NCBI RefSeq assembly: GCF_900114765.1
Contig: NZ_FOUD01000012.1
Coordinates: 62,001 to 126,000 of the forward strand
DNA from: Halopseudomonas pachastrellae
GTDB lineage: Bacteria > Pseudomonadota > Gammaproteobacteria > Pseudomonadales > Pseudomonadaceae
DNA length: 64,000 nt
Direction of reading: 5' to 3'
Position 1 is the stretch's first letter; every line of letters begins with the position of its first letter. Below, piece by piece: positions 37,740-49,468 of this stretch. The position numbers and the translations under genes are program-made. The notes under the pieces are model-generated. The model searched no databases, was not told where the DNA came from, and worked only from the letters and a program-made list of their open reading frames with translations.

Positions 37740-40700
37740 TCAGCGCGCCTGCTGCAGCCAGCGCTGGCAAAACTCATCAGCGCTTACCGGCCTGCCCAGA
37801 TGGTAGCCCTGCACCTCATCACAACCAAATTGGCCGATCAACGCGAACTGCTCCGCGGTCTCTACCCCCTCTGCCAGCACCCGCAAATCCAGGCTGCGAC
37901 CCATGGCAACAATCGCCTCCGCCAGCCGCGCATCCCGGCTGCCCGGGTGCATGCTGTGGATAAAGCCACGGTCGATCTTCAAGGTGTCGATCGGGAAGTC
38001 GCGCAGATAGTTGAGCGCCGAGTAGCCGGTGCCAAAGTCGTCGATCGCGATATGCATGCCCTTGCGCTTGAGTGCATCCAGCGTCTGCATGGTGGCGTCG
38101 ATATTGCGCAGCAGAATACTTTCGGTCAGCTCCAGCTCCAGCAACGACGGCGCCAGCCCGTGACGCTCAAGAATGGTGACAATCTGACTGGCCAGCTCAC
38201 CGTCGTCGAACTGCATGGACGACAGGTTGACCGCCAGGCGCGGCAGGTAAAGCCCCTTTGCTTGCCAGTCAGCGGTCTGCCGGGCTGCCTCTTCGAGCAC
38301 CCACTCCCCCAGGGTGCCGATCAGGCCCAGCTCCTCGGCAATCGGTACAAACTCCGCGGGCGACACCGTGCCGCGCTGGGGATGCCGCCAACGCAGCAAG
38401 GCTTCGGCACCGGTCAACCGGCCATCAGCACAACTGAACTGCGGTTGATACGCCAATTCGAAAGCCTGCTCCTGCACCGCGCGGCGCAGGTCGTTCTCCA
38501 ATGCCAGACGCTCCAGCGCGCGGGCGTTCATGTCGCTCTGGTAGAACTGGAAGGTCGCCTTGCCGGACGCCTTGGCATGGTACATCGCGGTGTCGGCGTT
38601 CTTCAGCAGGATGCTGCTCTGCTCACCGTCTTGCGGGTAAAAGGCAATGCCGATACTGGCACTGACAAAAAAGTCTCGCCCCTGCAGCACAAAGGCCGGT
38701 GCCAGCGCTCGCAGGACTTTTTCACCCACATGCATGGCCGCCGAGAGAGCCACTTCGCGGTCAGCGAGGCCGGTCAGCAGCAGCGTGAATTCATCGCCCC
38801 CCATGCGGGCAACGGTATCGCTTTCACGTACACAGCCACGCAGGCGGTGAGCAACCTCGATCAACACCTGATCACCGGCGGCGTGGCCAAGGCTATCGTT
38901 GATCGGCTTGAACCTGTCCAGGTCCAGAAACAGCACGGCTACCCACTCCCCCCGACGCATGGCCAATTGCAAGGCTGCCTGCAACCGGTCCTGGAACAGG
39001 GTGCGATTAGCCAGCCCGGTCAAAACATCGTAGTAAGCCAGGCTTTCAATGCGCGCCTCGGTTGCCTTGCGTTCGCTGATATCTACAAAAAAGCAGACAT
39101 AGCTGACCAGGTCACCGTCGTTGTCATGTACCGCGGAAATACCCGCCCAAGTGGGGAAGCCTTCACCGTTGCGGCGCTGCTGCCAAAGCTCGCCTTCCCA
39201 GCGCCCCTCACTACGCAAGGTGCTGAGGATCTCGGCGTAAAACGCCGGCTCGTGCTGCTGGCCGACCAGCAACGCGGGCAACTGATCGATAACCTGTTCC
39301 GGTGAGTAGCCGGTGATGCGACTGAAGTTCTCATTGACCTGGGCTATGTACCCCGCCGGATCCGTCACAACGATAGCGCCGGTGGTGTTCTCGAATACCG
39401 TTGCGGCCATGCGCAGGCGGTTCTCGGTGCGGCGCTGCTCACTGATGTCCCGCGCCAAACCAAGCAAGCCCAAAAAACGCCCCTGCGGGCTCCACATCAG
39501 TGACACACGCACCTCCAACGGACACTTGAGTCCGTCCGCCTTGATGCAATCAAAGACGATTTGGCGGTGGTAGCCCTGACGCCGCAGCGCCTGAATACGC
39601 TCCGGCGCGTGTACCTGCTCCCGCAGCTCGGCGCGGATACCGGCCATGAAATCGTCAAAACGCGCGTCGGCCAATACCTCACGAGACGCTGAGCTGAGCA
39701 TAAAGCTGGGCGTGTAACCCAGCAGGCGTTTCACCGATGGGCTGATATAGTCCGGCTTGAAGTCACTGTCGGTAGACCAGACGATATCGGCAATATTCTC
39801 GGTCAGCAGGCGATATCGGGCTTCAGAGCGCTGAATGACCTCATTAGCCAGCGTCTGATGGTGAATGTCCCGGACAAAACCAATCACCTGTTGCACTCGT
39901 CCATCGGGCGCACGCTTGAACACCTTGGAGCTGATGCTGAACCAGCGCCAGCCCAGGTCGCGGTGGCGCCAGCGCACCTTCCACTCCAGCAGCTGACTGT
40001 CCCCTACAACAAACTGCAGGCGGCGATTGAAGGCCATGTATTCCCGGTCATCAGGATGCAGCAGCACAGTGCGATAGTCAGGGCCCATCTTGGCCTCTTC
40101 CTCGGTGCTGTAGCCCAGCATGCTGGCTAACGTGCGGTTGCTGAAAACAAAGTCGCCCGGGCCCATCCACTTGGCGTCACGAATGTAGATAAGGTCAGGC
40201 AAGGCCCGCACCACACCAGCCCAGAACTCACGACTCTGGCGCAGCACCAACTCGGCAGAGCGCCGCTGGCTAAGGTCGGTGATGCTAAGCGTCACGGCGT
40301 GCAGACAATCGACATCGGCCGGCAGGCGCATGACCATCCACACATAGGCCGTATTGCCATCAGGTCCGCGCAAGGGGGTTTCTACATCGAAGCGCTCATC
40401 ACCATTGACCAACGCAAGAACCAGTTGATAACGCGCGCCGCCCGGTCGCATCCGCCCTGACCCACGCAGCAGAGATTGCAAGGCCTCGATGCTCGGCAGA
40501 CTTAGCAAATCCAGCGCTACCTGATTAGCCTCGACCACCCGAACCTCGTCCAGCAACTGTGCATGGCGCTGCGGGTTGGCTTTCAACCACGCATCCAGTT
40601 GCTCGGCATTGAATATGCCCTCGCGCAGCAGCATCTGCTTGAGCGCAACCAGGTCGACCACGCACAGGGCCATGTCCACATTCTGGAAGACGTCCTGATA

Positions 40701-41612
40701 ACGCCGCTCGGTATCCAGCATGCTGCGCAGTGATTGGTCCTGGCGCTGCTGCAACTGCCGGGTGGTGCGCGATTGCCGCCCCAGCAGCCACAACGCGCTC
40801 ATCAGCACCAGCAGGCAGATCAACAGCAGCCCGGCCTTGCCCAACAGCAGCGGCGCCATAAGGTGGGCGTAATAATCCGGCTCGACCAGACCGCGCACCT
40901 GCCATAGCGTGCCGCTGACCGGCGCGCTGAAAGCCACCTGCGACCGCTCCTGCGAGGTCACTGCCGTGTTGCCCAGATAGGACGCGCGCTCCTGCTGCTG
41001 ACGCACCAGCACCCGCGCTCGCCCGGTGTCTTCGAGTAGCCAGATGTAACCCTGACCGGTGCGCGATGCAACCAGCGAGGAGAGCACACGCTCGTCCATG
41101 CTCAATATCCAGAAACGCCCCGGCTCCTGGCTGGCCAGCGTCCAGAACAGGCGATTGCGCTCGGCGCTGGAGTCCAGCCCAAAGGTCTCGCCGCCCAACT
41201 GCAAGCGGCGGGCGGTTTGCACCCAGGGCTCGCGAATATCACGGGGCAGCCGGTCCAGATACACCAGATGCACACCGTGCACACCGGGCAGCAGCTGCTG
41301 CACCGCCTGCAGGCGTGTATCGGCTGAGCGCGACTCAAGGTCATCGAGGAGAAATACCAGCGCATTGGAGCTGGTCGCCAGGTTCAGCGCCAGTTGATCG
41401 GCAATCAGCCAGACCGATTCCTCGACCAGTACCTGGTGCTGACGCTGCAGCCCCTGATAGTCCGTGCGCGTCTGCCAGGCCAGTAACGCCATCAGCAGCA
41501 GCGCCGCGACCGCAAACATCACCACACCAAGATGGGTGGGCATGGCAGCATCAGTGCCCGAGCCGCGTGCAGACGGCAACCTGTTTTTGTTGTTGTTATC
41601 CAAGGTAGTCAC
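37740..41612 (-). CDS. morA: MorA-like membrane GGDEF-EAL c-di-GMP enzyme with PAS domains
   Basis: A 1290-residue inner-membrane protein. Two membrane helices (about 29-46 and 254-276) flank a periplasmic sensor region. Several PAS/PAC units cover about 300-840. The GGDEF domain has an intact [10 protein letters not shown] (about 939) and an RESD inhibitory site just before it. The EAL domain (GAEALLRW at about 1067, [34 protein letters not shown]) keeps its catalytic residues. It should therefore both make and degrade c-di-GMP. Neighbourhood with glyA, gdhA, mapZ and radA supports orthology with P. aeruginosa MorA (1415 residues), which controls motility and biofilm; this one is about 125 residues shorter. 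Confidence 0.85.
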   Translation of the reverse strand: MTTLDNNNKNRLPSARGSGTDAAMPTHLGVVMFAVAALLLMALLAWQTRTDYQGLQRQHQVLVEESVWLIADQLALNLATSSNALVFLLDDLESRSADTRLQAVQQLLPGVHGVHLVYLDRLPRDIREPWVQTARRLQLGGETFGLDSSAERNRLFWTLASQEPGRFWILSMDERVLSSLVASRTGQGYIWLLEDTGRARVLVRQQQERASYLGNTAVTSQERSQVAFSAPVSGTLWQVRGLVEPDYYAHLMAPLLLGKAGLLLICLLVLMSALWLLGRQSRTTRQLQQRQDQSLRSMLDTERRYQDVFQNVDMALCVVDLVALKQMLLREGIFNAEQLDAWLKANPQRHAQLLDEVRVVEANQVALDLLSLPSIEALQSLLRGSGRMRPGGARYQLVLALVNGDERFDVETPLRGPDGNTAYVWMVMRLPADVDCLHAVTLSITDLSQRRSAELVLRQSREFWAGVVRALPDLIYIRDAKWMGPGDFVFSNRTLASMLGYSTEEEAKMGPDYRTVLLHPDDREYMAFNRRLQFVVGDSQLLEWKVRWRHRDLGWRWFSISSKVFKRAPDGRVQQVIGFVRDIHHQTLANEVIQRSEARYRLLTENIADIVWSTDSDFKPDYISPSVKRLLGYTPSFMLSSASREVLADARFDDFMAGIRAELREQVHAPERIQALRRQGYHRQIVFDCIKADGLKCPLEVRVSLMWSPQGRFLGLLGLARDISEQRRTENRLRMAATVFENTTGAIVVTDPAGYIAQVNENFSRITGYSPEQVIDQLPALLVGQQHEPAFYAEILSTLRSEGRWEGELWQQRRNGEGFPTWAGISAVHDNDGDLVSYVCFFVDISERKATEARIESLAYYDVLTGLANRTLFQDRLQAALQLAMRRGEWVAVLFLDLDRFKPINDSLGHAAGDQVLIEVAHRLRGCVRESDTVARMGGDEFTLLLTGLADREVALSAAMHVGEKVLRALAPAFVLQGRDFFVSASIGIAFYPQDGEQSSILLKNADTAMYHAKASGKATFQFYQSDMNARALERLALENDLRRAVQEQAFELAYQPQFSCADGRLTGAEALLRWRHPQRGTVSPAEFVPIAEELGLIGTLGEWVLEEAARQTADWQAKGLYLPRLAVNLSSMQFDDGELASQIVTILERHGLAPSLLELELTESILLRNIDATMQTLDALKRKGMHIAIDDFGTGYSALNYLRDFPIDTLKIDRGFIHSMHPGSRDARLAEAIVAMGRSLDLRVLAEGVETAEQFALIGQFGCDEVQGYHLGRPVSADEFCQRWLQQAR

Positions 41613-41771
41613 TTTTCCGGTCGCATTCGATCAACCCGCTGCACCTCGCAGACAGGCTCTGGGCAGGGTTCAGGGTTTGCCCTGAAACGCCAGTTGGGCT
41701 AGCCTTGCCACCACATTTCGCCGGCCCAGGCGAAGCCTTTCGCACATTCCCATTCAACAGGTTCTGCCACC

Positions 41772-43436
41772 ATGGCTCAATACGTTTATAGCATGCACCG
41801 GGTAGGGAAGGTTGTCCCCCCGAAGCGTCAGATTCTCAAGGACATCTCACTGTCCTTCTTCCCGGGCGCCAAGATCGGCGTACTGGGCCTCAACGGCGCA
41901 GGTAAATCCACCCTGCTGCGCATCATGGCCGGTGTCGACACCGAAATCGAGGGCGAAGCCCGCCCGATGCCCGGCATCAAGGTCGGTTACCTGCCGCAGG
42001 AGCCGCAGCTGGACGACAGCAAGACCGTGCGCGACATTGTTGAAGAAGCGGTCAGCGAGATCAAGAACGCTCAGGCCCGCCTGGACGAAGTCTACGCTGC
42101 CTACGCCGAACCCGACGCCGATTTCGACGCGCTGGCCGCCGAACAGGGCAAGCTGGAAGCCATTCTGCAAGCCGCCGACGGCCACAACCTGGAGCGCCAG
42201 CTGGAAGTGGCCGCTGACGCCCTGCGCCTGCCAGCCTGGGATGCCAAGATCGAACACCTGTCCGGTGGTGAAAAGCGCCGTGTCGCACTGTGCCGCCTGC
42301 TGCTGTCGGCCCCCGACATGCTGCTGCTGGACGAACCGACCAACCACCTGGACGCCGACTCCGTCGCCTGGCTGGAGCAGTTCCTGCACGACTTCCCGGG
42401 CACAGTGGTGGCCATTACCCACGACCGTTACTTCCTCGACAACGTCGCCGGCTGGATTCTCGAACTGGACCGCGGTCAGGGCATCCCGTTCGAGGGCAAC
42501 TACTCCCAGTGGCTGGAATCCAAGGCCGCCCGTCTGGCCTCCGAAGCCAAGCAGGAAGCTTCTCACGCCAAGGCCATGAAGGCCGAGCTGGAGTGGGTAC
42601 GCCAGGGAGCCAAGGGTCGTCAGGCCAAGTCCAAGGCACGTCTGCAACGCTTTGAAGAGCTGCAATCGCAGGAATTCCAGAAGCGCAGCGAGACCAACGA
42701 AATCTACATTCCCGCAGGCCCGCGCCTGGGTGACAAGGTCATTGAGTTTAATGGCGTCACCAAGGGCTTTGGCGATCGCGTGCTGATCGACAACCTGTCA
42801 TTCGCCGTGCCCAAGGGTGCGATTGTCGGCGTGATCGGTGGTAACGGCGCGGGTAAATCGACCCTGTTCCGCATGATCACCGGCAAAGAGCAACCCGACA
42901 GCGGCACCATCGACATCGGTGAAACCGTGCAGATCGCCAGCGTTGACCAGAGCCGCGACAACCTGGACGGCAACAAGACCGTGTGGGAGCAGGTATCCGA
43001 CGGGTTTGACCAGATCAAGGTCGGCAACTATGAAATGCCGTCCCGTGGCTACGTGGGCCGCTTCAACTTCAAGGGCTCAGACCAGCAGAAGTTCGTCAAG
43101 GACCTGTCCGGTGGTGAGCGCGGCCGCCTGCACCTGGCTCTGACCCTCAAGCAAGGCGCCAACGTACTGCTGCTCGACGAACCGTCAAACGATCTGGACG
43201 TTGAAACCCTGCGCGCACTGGAAGAAGCCCTGCTGGACTTCCCGGGTGCCGCTATCGTGATCTCGCACGACCGCTGGTTCCTAGACCGCATCGCCACCCA
43301 CATCCTCGCGTACGAAGACGACTCGCAGGTGACCTTCTTCGAAGGCAACTACACCGAGTATGAAGCGGACCGCAAGAAACGCCTGGGCGACGCAGCTGCG
43401 CAACCGCACCGCGTGCGTTATAAAAAGCTGGCCTGA
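41772..43436 (+). CDS. ettA: Energy-dependent translational throttle protein EttA
   Basis: A 554-residue ABC-F ATPase that binds the ribosomal E site and gates the first elongation steps according to the ATP/ADP ratio. Two ABC domains have GLNGAGKSTLLRIMAG and GGNGAGKSTLFRMITG as Walker A, GGEKRRVALCRLL and GGERGRLHLALTL as signatures, and LLLDEPTNHLD and LLLDEPSNDLD. The arm and linker between them are present (YSQWLESKAARLASEAKQEA). No membrane domain. Divergent from the morA-like gene; the leader contains a small dyad TTCAGGG/CCCTGAA at 41669-41686. Confidence 0.95.
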   Translation: MAQYVYSMHRVGKVVPPKRQILKDISLSFFPGAKIGVLGLNGAGKSTLLRIMAGVDTEIEGEARPMPGIKVGYLPQEPQLDDSKTVRDIVEEAVSEIKNAQARLDEVYAAYAEPDADFDALAAEQGKLEAILQAADGHNLERQLEVAADALRLPAWDAKIEHLSGGEKRRVALCRLLLSAPDMLLLDEPTNHLDADSVAWLEQFLHDFPGTVVAITHDRYFLDNVAGWILELDRGQGIPFEGNYSQWLESKAARLASEAKQEASHAKAMKAELEWVRQGAKGRQAKSKARLQRFEELQSQEFQKRSETNEIYIPAGPRLGDKVIEFNGVTKGFGDRVLIDNLSFAVPKGAIVGVIGGNGAGKSTLFRMITGKEQPDSGTIDIGETVQIASVDQSRDNLDGNKTVWEQVSDGFDQIKVGNYEMPSRGYVGRFNFKGSDQQKFVKDLSGGERGRLHLALTLKQGANVLLLDEPSNDLDVETLRALEEALLDFPGAAIVISHDRWFLDRIATHILAYEDDSQVTFFEGNYTEYEADRKKRLGDAAAQPHRVRYKKLA

Positions 43437-43447
43437 GCCAACTGAGT

Positions 43448-43473
43448 GTCAGCGGCTCGCCTGAGCCGCTGAC
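43448..43473. terminator. Hairpin after ettA
   Basis: A perfect 11-bp stem (GTCAGCGGCTC with GAGCCGCTGAC) and a GCCT loop, 12 bases past the ettA stop. No T run follows, so it may be a weak or factor-dependent terminator, or an mRNA 3' end stabiliser. Confidence 0.55.
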
Positions 43474-43519
43474 GTTGCGCACCAAAAACAAACACAATTG
43501 CACAACATAATTTTCTGAA

Positions 43520-43536
43520 TGCACCATTCCTGTGCA
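43520..43536. promoter_or_regulatory. NtrC-like site upstream of gdhA
   Basis: TGCACCATTCCTGTGCA matches the NtrC 17-mer TGCACCA-N3-TGGTGCA with a perfect left half and 5 of 7 right-half bases. It lies about 18 bases upstream of the -35 of gdhA. A further GCACCA is near 43478. In P. putida, gdhA is reported to be repressed directly by NtrC, which this placement fits. Confidence 0.5.
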
Positions 43537-43553
43537 TGCGGCACTCTGGTAGG

Positions 43554-44935
<1,382 letters not shown>

Positions 44936-44953
44936 AAAAGCAGCTATAGTAAG

Positions 44954-45009
44954 GAAAGCGTGAACCAATGCCACACGCCGCAGGGCGTGTAGCATTGGTC
45001 AGCGCTTTC
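44954..45009. other. Long hairpin between gdhA and mapZ
   Basis: A three-part stem: GAAAGCG with CGCTTTC, ACCAATGC with GCATTGGT, and ACACGCC with GGCGTGT, closed by a GCAG loop. A 3x3 internal loop and a single A/C mismatch separate the parts. It starts 18 bases after the gdhA stop and ends 30 bases before mapZ. No T run follows, so a leader structure or processing site is as likely as a terminator. Confidence 0.65.
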
Positions 45010-45039
45010 ACATAGCAGGCCTAGCAACAGGAGCCGACC

Positions 45040-45396
45040 ATGCACGATGATCGCCGCCGCTTCAGCCGCGTCCCCTTCGACGCGCATACCCTGCTGCAGC
45101 AGGATGACTGGTGCATTGCCGTGCAACTGGTGGATGTTTCGCTGCGCGGCCTGTTACTGCTGGAGCCCGATGGATGGGACGCACAGCGCGCCCGCGCCCC
45201 CTTCATCGCCCTCATTGAGCTGGCCGGCGCCAATCAGATTCGCATGGAAGTCACCCTCGCCCACGCCGAGGAAGGCCTGCTGGGCTTCGAATGCCAACAC
45301 ATCGACCTCGACTCCATCAGCCACCTGCGCCGCCTCATCGCACTCAACCTGGGTGATGAGGCGTTGCTGGAACGTGAGCTTGGAGCACTGCTTTAG
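45040..45396 (+). CDS. mapZ: PilZ-domain c-di-GMP receptor MapZ
   Basis: A 118-residue single PilZ domain. The c-di-GMP signature is complete: RRRFSR near the N-terminus and DVSLRG at about residue 34. The C-terminus GLLGFECQHIDLDSISHLRR, ending in LNLGDEALLEREL, is nearly identical to remembered P. aeruginosa MapZ (PA4608), which, when loaded with c-di-GMP, blocks the chemotaxis methyltransferase CheR1. Like PA4608 it stands next to radA. AACAGGAG precedes the ATG. The upstream hairpin may affect its expression. Links the nearby c-di-GMP enzymes to chemotaxis (inference). Confidence 0.92.
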   Translation: MHDDRRRFSRVPFDAHTLLQQDDWCIAVQLVDVSLRGLLLLEPDGWDAQRARAPFIALIELAGANQIRMEVTLAHAEEGLLGFECQHIDLDSISHLRRLIALNLGDEALLERELGALL

Positions 45397-45411
45397 GCGG
45401 CGCGCGCTGCA

Positions 45412-45590
45412 GCTGGAAGCTGGAAGCTGGAAGCTGGAAGCTGGAAGCTGGAAGCTGGAAGCTGGAAGCTGGAAGCTTAATCAGGCTGAACTCCTCGCAA
45501 AGCAGGTCAAGCAGAATTTACGAGGTCCGCGTAAACCTGACATCCGCTACAACTCGGACTGCTTCAAGCTTCCAGCCTCAAGCTTCAAAC
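45412..45590 (+). repeat. GCTGGAA tandem repeat plus core element, copy B
   Basis: Nine perfect 7-base units (45412-45474) run into a core starting GCTTAATCAGGCTGAACTCC and ending TTCAAGCTTCCAGCCTCAAG. By eye the core is about three-quarters identical to 24835-24945 with one single-base gap. Like copy A it lies between two convergent genes (mapZ and radA). The tandem count differs (9 against 14), the mark of slippage. No protein is likely from it. Confidence 0.85.
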
Positions 45591-45614
45591 CCGGCGCGCC
45601 AGCGCCGGCCGCTG

Positions 45615-46985
45615 CTACTCAAAAATGGCCGCCAACGCCTGATCCAATCGAGTCACCGCGATGACCTGCATCCCCTTGGGTGACTCCTTAGGCGCATTGG
45701 CCTTAGGCACGATGGCGCGGGTGAAGCCGTGTTTGGCGGCTTCTTTCAAGCGCTCCTGGCCACTGGGCACCGGACGGATCTCGCCAGACAGCCCCAGCTC
45801 ACCAAATACCATCAGGTCCATCGGCAACGGCCGGTTGCGCAGGCTGGACATGACGGCAGCCAGCAGCGCCAGGTCCACCGCCGTTTCCAACACCTTGACC
45901 CCGCCCACCACATTGACAAAGACGTCCTGATCGTAAGTCGCCACACCGCCATGGCGGTGCAATACCGCCAGCAACATCGCCAGCCGGTTCTGGTCGAGCC
46001 CAAGGGTTACCCGCCGCGGATTGCCCAGGTGGCTGGTATCGACCAGCGCCTGCACTTCAACCAACATGGGCCGCGAGCCCTCCCAGGTCGCCATGACCAC
46101 GCTGCCCGGAATCGGCGCGTCGTAGCGTGACAAGAAGATCGCCGACGGGTTGGCGACCTCTTTCAGTCCCTTGTCGGTCATGGCGAACACGCCCAGCTCG
46201 TTAACCGCGCCAAAGCGGTTTTTTACCGCGCGCAGCATGCGATAACGGCCATCGGCCTCACCCTCGAAATACAACACGGTATCGACCATGTGCTCCAGCA
46301 CCCGCGGGCCCGCCAACGAGCCCTCCTTGGTCACATGCCCCACCAGAAAGATCGCCGTCCCGCTTTGCTTGGCGTAGCGCACCAGCAACGCAGCGCTCTC
46401 GCGCACCTGCGCCACGCCGCCCGGCGCTGACTGCAGTTGCTCGGTAAAAATGGTCTGGATCGAGTCCACGACCATAACCTTCGGTTGCTCGTGCCGGGCG
46501 GTGGCCACGATGCTCTCGATGCAGGTCTCGGTCATGACCTTCAGTTTGTCTTCCGGCAAGCCAAGCCTGCGGGCGCGCATGGCGACTTGCTGCTGCGACT
46601 CTTCACCGGTGACATACAGTGCCGGCATGCTCTGGGCCAGACGGCACAATGTCTGCAGCAAGATGGTGGACTTGCCGATACCGGGATCGCCGCCAATCAG
46701 CACCACAGAACCGCCTACCAGACCGCCGCCAAGCACCCGGTCCAGCTCGGAGGAACCGCTGGCCTGACGCGGCGTTTCCTCGGTAGTTACCTCAGCCAGG
46801 GTTTTGATCTGTGCCTGCTGGCCGGTCCAGTTGCTTGAGCGCGAGGCACTGCCGCCCGTTGGCGTGGTATCCACCACGGTCTCGACCATGGAGTTCCAGG
46901 CCTGACACTCCGGGCATTGCCCTGCCCACTTGGAGAAAGTCGCACCGCACTCGGTGCATCCGTATACGCGTTTTTGTTTGGCCAT
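45615..46985 (-). CDS. radA: DNA repair protein RadA
   Basis: A 456-residue RecA-related ATPase that drives branch migration during recombination. It has an N-terminal zinc finger (CTECGATFSKWAGQCPEC), Walker A GDPGIGKSTILLQ (about residue 98), the RadA-specific VKNRFGAVNELG (about 255) and a C-terminal Lon-like domain. The frame reaches 47012, but MAKQKRVYG at 46985 is the family start and has GAGAG before it. Divergent from the EAL gene and convergent with mapZ. Confidence 0.95.
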   Translation of the reverse strand: MAKQKRVYGCTECGATFSKWAGQCPECQAWNSMVETVVDTTPTGGSASRSSNWTGQQAQIKTLAEVTTEETPRQASGSSELDRVLGGGLVGGSVVLIGGDPGIGKSTILLQTLCRLAQSMPALYVTGEESQQQVAMRARRLGLPEDKLKVMTETCIESIVATARHEQPKVMVVDSIQTIFTEQLQSAPGGVAQVRESAALLVRYAKQSGTAIFLVGHVTKEGSLAGPRVLEHMVDTVLYFEGEADGRYRMLRAVKNRFGAVNELGVFAMTDKGLKEVANPSAIFLSRYDAPIPGSVVMATWEGSRPMLVEVQALVDTSHLGNPRRVTLGLDQNRLAMLLAVLHRHGGVATYDQDVFVNVVGGVKVLETAVDLALLAAVMSSLRNRPLPMDLMVFGELGLSGEIRPVPSGQERLKEAAKHGFTRAIVPKANAPKESPKGMQVIAVTRLDQALAAIFE

Positions 46986-47147
46986 ATCGCTCTCAACATA
47001 CTTTGTTTGCATCGTGCCATACTGGCCATCTGGGATCGATGATACTTTCCCGACAAATCAGCCACCGCATGCGCCAACATGACACTGCGCACTACTGCCC
47101 AAAAAGACAGATAAGTGGCAGCGAGTCAGTCACAAGGATCCTATGCA

Positions 47148-47915
47148 ATGACCAGCGAGTCCCCCTCCCCGCCACCCTGCCGTGCGTGCACCGAGCGCCC
47201 AGCCCTGCCCTTTGAGTTCAGCATGGCCTTCCAGCCGATTGTCGATGTGCGCAACCGTAGTCTGTTTGCCTGCGAAGCGCTGGTGCGCGGCACCGACGGC
47301 AGCGGCGCGGCCGCCATTCTGGCACAGGTGACCGACGAGAACCGGTACCAATTTGACCAAGCCTGCCGGGTCAAGGCCGTCGAGCTGGCCGCTCGCCTGC
47401 AACTGCCCTGCTACGTCAGCATCAATTTTCTGCCCAACGCGGTCTACGAGCCGGCGGCCTGCATCCGCGCCACACTGGAGGCCGCCAAGCGTTACAACTT
47501 TCCGCCAGAGCGCCTGCTGTTTGAAGTAACAGAGGGTGAACAGGTGACCGATCACGATCACCTCAAGGGCATTCTCGGCGAATACTCCCGCCGAGGGTTC
47601 AAGACCGCCATCGATGACTTTGGCGCAGGCTACTCGGGGCTGAACCTGCTGGCCGAGTTTCAGCCAGACATCATCAAGCTGGATATGGCACTGCTGCGCG
47701 GCATTGATAGCGACCCGGTTCGTCAGGCCATCGCGCGCGGCATTCTCGGCGTGTGTCAGGCGCTGAATATTGAGGTCATTGCCGAGGGGGTCGAGACCGT
47801 CGCCGAGTTGACCTTCCTGCGCGGCATAGGCATATATCTTTTCCAAGGGTACCTACTGGCCCGACCGGCGTACGAGCAGATTCCCGACGTTGACTGGTCG
47901 AAGGTGCCGGCATGA
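47148..47915 (+). CDS. Stand-alone EAL-domain c-di-GMP phosphodiesterase
   Basis: A 255-residue protein made of one EAL domain (about 25-245) with a short Cys-containing N-terminus (CRACTERP). Catalytic positions are all visible: CEALVRG, SINFLPN, FEVTEGE, DDFGAGYSGLN, IKLDMAL, AEGVET and FQGYLLARP. It should hydrolyse c-di-GMP to pGpG. The EALVRG form resembles the EAL part of BLUF-type and other short EAL proteins. The ATG at 47148 follows AAGGA; a GTG at 47115 is possible but lacks a ribosome site. It overlaps the PPK2 gene by four bases. Confidence 0.88.
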   Translation: MTSESPSPPPCRACTERPALPFEFSMAFQPIVDVRNRSLFACEALVRGTDGSGAAAILAQVTDENRYQFDQACRVKAVELAARLQLPCYVSINFLPNAVYEPAACIRATLEAAKRYNFPPERLLFEVTEGEQVTDHDHLKGILGEYSRRGFKTAIDDFGAGYSGLNLLAEFQPDIIKLDMALLRGIDSDPVRQAIARGILGVCQALNIEVIAEGVETVAELTFLRGIGIYLFQGYLLARPAYEQIPDVDWSKVPA

Positions 47916-49366
47916 GCGACAAGGACCACCACCGCAAACGCAAGGCAGAGCGCGAGGCGCTACGCGAAGAACTGCTCGAAGCCCAGTTTGAGCTGCGCAC
48001 CCTGCAACACGGCTCGGTGCTGCTGCTGATCAGCGGTAACGACTTTGCCGGCAAGGCCGAGATCATTCACAGCTTTTACGAATGGCTCGACAACCGCTAT
48101 CTCAACACCCGTGCCTTTGCCCTGCCCAAAGGGGTTGAGCGGCGCATGCCAAGGCTCTGGCGGTACTGGCGTACCCTACCGCCGACAGGCGAACTGGGCT
48201 TTTATCTCGGCTCCTGGTACCACCAGCCGCTGATGCGCCTGAGCCGCGGCCAGTTGAGCATTCCTCGCTTTACCGCCCAGATGCAGCAGATTCTGCGCTT
48301 TGAGCGCCTGCTCAACGACGAAGGTATCATTCTGGTCAAGATCTGGCTGCACCTGACCGATGACCAGCAGGGCAAGCGCCAGCGCATCGACCCAGCCCTG
48401 CTGGAGCAGACGGTGGCCATGCGCGAATGGGGTGACTTCAGCGCAGCCGATTACGAAAAGGTCCGCGAAGGTGCCCGGCTGATGACCGAGCTGACCTCCA
48501 CCCAGGGCGCGCCCTGGATTCGCGTGCCGGCAACAGACCCGCACGAGCGCGACCAGCGCATCGGCCAGATCGTACTTGAGGCCATGCGCCAGCGCCTGGC
48601 CTCCGAGCCGTCGCCGCGGCCGGTCTACGGATGGCAGGCAGCCCAGCGCGACTACCTTGGCCAACTGGACTACAGCCTGGCGCTGGACAAGGACGACTAT
48701 CAGGAGCAACTGCACACCTGGCAGGCGCGACTGCGCGAGCTGATCCAGCATCCACGCTTTGCCCGCCGCTCGCTGCTACTGGTATTCGAGGGCAGCGACG
48801 CGGCCGGCAAGGGCGGCACTATCCGGCGCATCACCCAGTGCCTGGACCCGCGTATTCTGCGCGTACACGGCACCAGCGCACCCACCGACGAAGAACGCCG
48901 CATGCCTTATCTCTGGCGCTTCTGGCGACGCATTCCGGCGCCGGGCAATGTGGTGGTCTTCGACCGCAGCTACTACGGCAGGGTGCTGGTCGAGCGGGTG
49001 GAAGGCTTCTGCGATGCGCCAGACTGGCAAAGGGCCTATGGCGAGATCAATGACTTTGAGCAGCAGTTGAGCGACAGCGGCACTCTGGTCATCAAGTTCT
49101 GGCTGGCCATCACCGAAGAAGAACAACTAAAACGCTTCAAGGCCCGTGAGCAATCGCCGGTCAAGCGCTACAAGCTGACCGACGAGGACTGGCGCAATCG
49201 CAAGCGCTGGCCAGACTACGTGCAGGCGATGAACGACATGGTCGAGCACAGCTCAACACGCCATGCCCCTTGGCACCTGATTCCGGCAGAGAACAAACGC
49301 TACGCGCGCATCCAGGCTCTGCGCATCGTCTGCGAAACCCTGGCTGATGCACTGAAGGAGCGCTGA
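47912..49366 (+). CDS. Polyphosphate:AMP phosphotransferase, two-domain PPK2 (class II)
   Basis: A 484-residue protein with two tandem PPK2 domains. It makes ADP from AMP using polyphosphate, like P. aeruginosa PA3455. The C-terminal domain has a full Walker A, FEGSDAAGKGGTIRRI (about residue 290), and FDRSYYGRVLVERVEGF with the lid motif. The N-terminal copy reads ISGNDFAGKAEIIHSF and lacks the Asp-rich features, so it is probably structural. It is joined to the EAL gene by ATGA, an unusual partnership between c-di-GMP breakdown and polyphosphate use. Confidence 0.88.
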   Translation: MSDKDHHRKRKAEREALREELLEAQFELRTLQHGSVLLLISGNDFAGKAEIIHSFYEWLDNRYLNTRAFALPKGVERRMPRLWRYWRTLPPTGELGFYLGSWYHQPLMRLSRGQLSIPRFTAQMQQILRFERLLNDEGIILVKIWLHLTDDQQGKRQRIDPALLEQTVAMREWGDFSAADYEKVREGARLMTELTSTQGAPWIRVPATDPHERDQRIGQIVLEAMRQRLASEPSPRPVYGWQAAQRDYLGQLDYSLALDKDDYQEQLHTWQARLRELIQHPRFARRSLLLVFEGSDAAGKGGTIRRITQCLDPRILRVHGTSAPTDEERRMPYLWRFWRRIPAPGNVVVFDRSYYGRVLVERVEGFCDAPDWQRAYGEINDFEQQLSDSGTLVIKFWLAITEEEQLKRFKAREQSPVKRYKLTDEDWRNRKRWPDYVQAMNDMVEHSSTRHAPWHLIPAENKRYARIQALRIVCETLADALKER

Positions 49367-49414
49367 ACGCGAGCGATATAACGCTTGGTATGAACGCCAG
49401 CAGCTGGCTATGAT

Positions 49415-49432
49415 TAGGGTCTGTAGACCCTA
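49415..49432. promoter_or_regulatory. Palindrome upstream of mscL
   Basis: TAGGGTCT-GT-AGACCCTA is a perfect 8-bp dyad 36 bases before the mscL ATG. It might be an operator or a leader hairpin. No clear promoter was found next to it. Confidence 0.4.
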
Positions 49433-49468
49433 GACACGCCAACGGGGCGTCATACAAGGATTAGAAGC

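Noticed and set aside
45412-45474. Tandem 7-base repeats considered as a CRISPR or minisatellite gene
   Set aside because: The repeats are contiguous without spacers, no cas genes are present and the unit is too short.
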